64,000 bases of DNA from positions 42,158 through 106,157 of the forward strand of contig JAAMXY010000449.1 in NCBI GenBank assembly GCA_019677205.1, given 5' to 3'. Both the position numbers and the translations under genes were made by a program. Shown here piece by piece: positions 63,337 to 64,000 of the stretch; position 1 is the stretch's first letter, and the number at the start of each line of letters is the position of its first letter. This DNA is from Pinguiococcus pyrenoidosus (taxonomy: Eukaryota; Sar; Pinguiophyceae; Pinguiochrysidales; Pinguiochrysidaceae). The notes beneath the pieces were generated by a model, which saw only the letters and a list, made by a program, of their open reading frames with translations, was not told where the DNA came from and ran no database searches.

Positions 63337-64000
<664 letters not shown>

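Overview
The window is nuclear DNA from a gene-dense, GC-rich unicellular eukaryote. Thirty genes fit in 64 kb, and most recognisable products are core eukaryotic proteins: RNA polymerase II RPB1, proteasome RPT2, eIF4A-III, DNA polymerase alpha subunit B, MMS19, AP-4 epsilon, Miro, SAM50 and a G-protein beta subunit. Introns are canonical GT-AG, usually 66-108 nt, often with a CTNAY-like branch site. An IFT43-like protein points to a flagellum. A YbaB/EbfC protein starts with a signal peptide followed by Phe and a transit-like stretch, and an aminotransferase and an MsrB-like protein have similar presequences. This suggests a secondary, red-derived plastid (stramenopile, cryptophyte, haptophyte or alveolate alga). 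The lineage cannot be fixed from the sequence alone.

Left part (1-25.3 kb): the edge of a coiled-coil gene, a Notum/pectin-acetylesterase-like hydrolase (8 exons), an unrecognised Pro/Ser-rich basic protein, IFT43, a TM9SF nonaspanin, Miro GTPase, AP-4 epsilon, a kynurenine-type aminotransferase, a small thioredoxin-like protein with a CAG-repeat intron, eIF4A-III with an Arg/Asp-rich extension, and POLA2.

Middle (25.7-49.5 kb): G-beta, ZNF598/Hel2, plastid YbaB, CtIP/Sae2, SAM50, a ROK glucokinase, an Asp/Asn beta-hydroxylase joined in frame to a sulfotransferase, an IQ-motif protein, an MsrB-like protein, MMS19, the tRNA splicing 2'-phosphotransferase Tpt1 with a polyglutamine tail, SAE1, TMEM208 and RPT2.

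Right part (50.2-64 kb): RPB1 with an Ala7-type CTD, DIM1, a giant LRR/IQ/WW/B-box protein, DDX52/Rok1 and the start of a ubiquitin gene.

The most striking large-scale feature is the layout. Strands alternate almost perfectly: of 29 neighbouring gene pairs, 14 are head-to-head, 13 tail-to-tail and only 2 tandem. Nearly every promoter is therefore shared by two divergent genes across about 280-730 bp. Nine of the 14 shared promoters carry an E2F-like GGCGGGAA / TTTGGCGCCAAA-type element, and four hold a short AT-rich island that contrasts sharply with the GC-rich surroundings. Tail-to-tail gaps are often only 31-165 bp. Exon structures below were rebuilt by hand from splice signals, reading-frame phase and family conservation.
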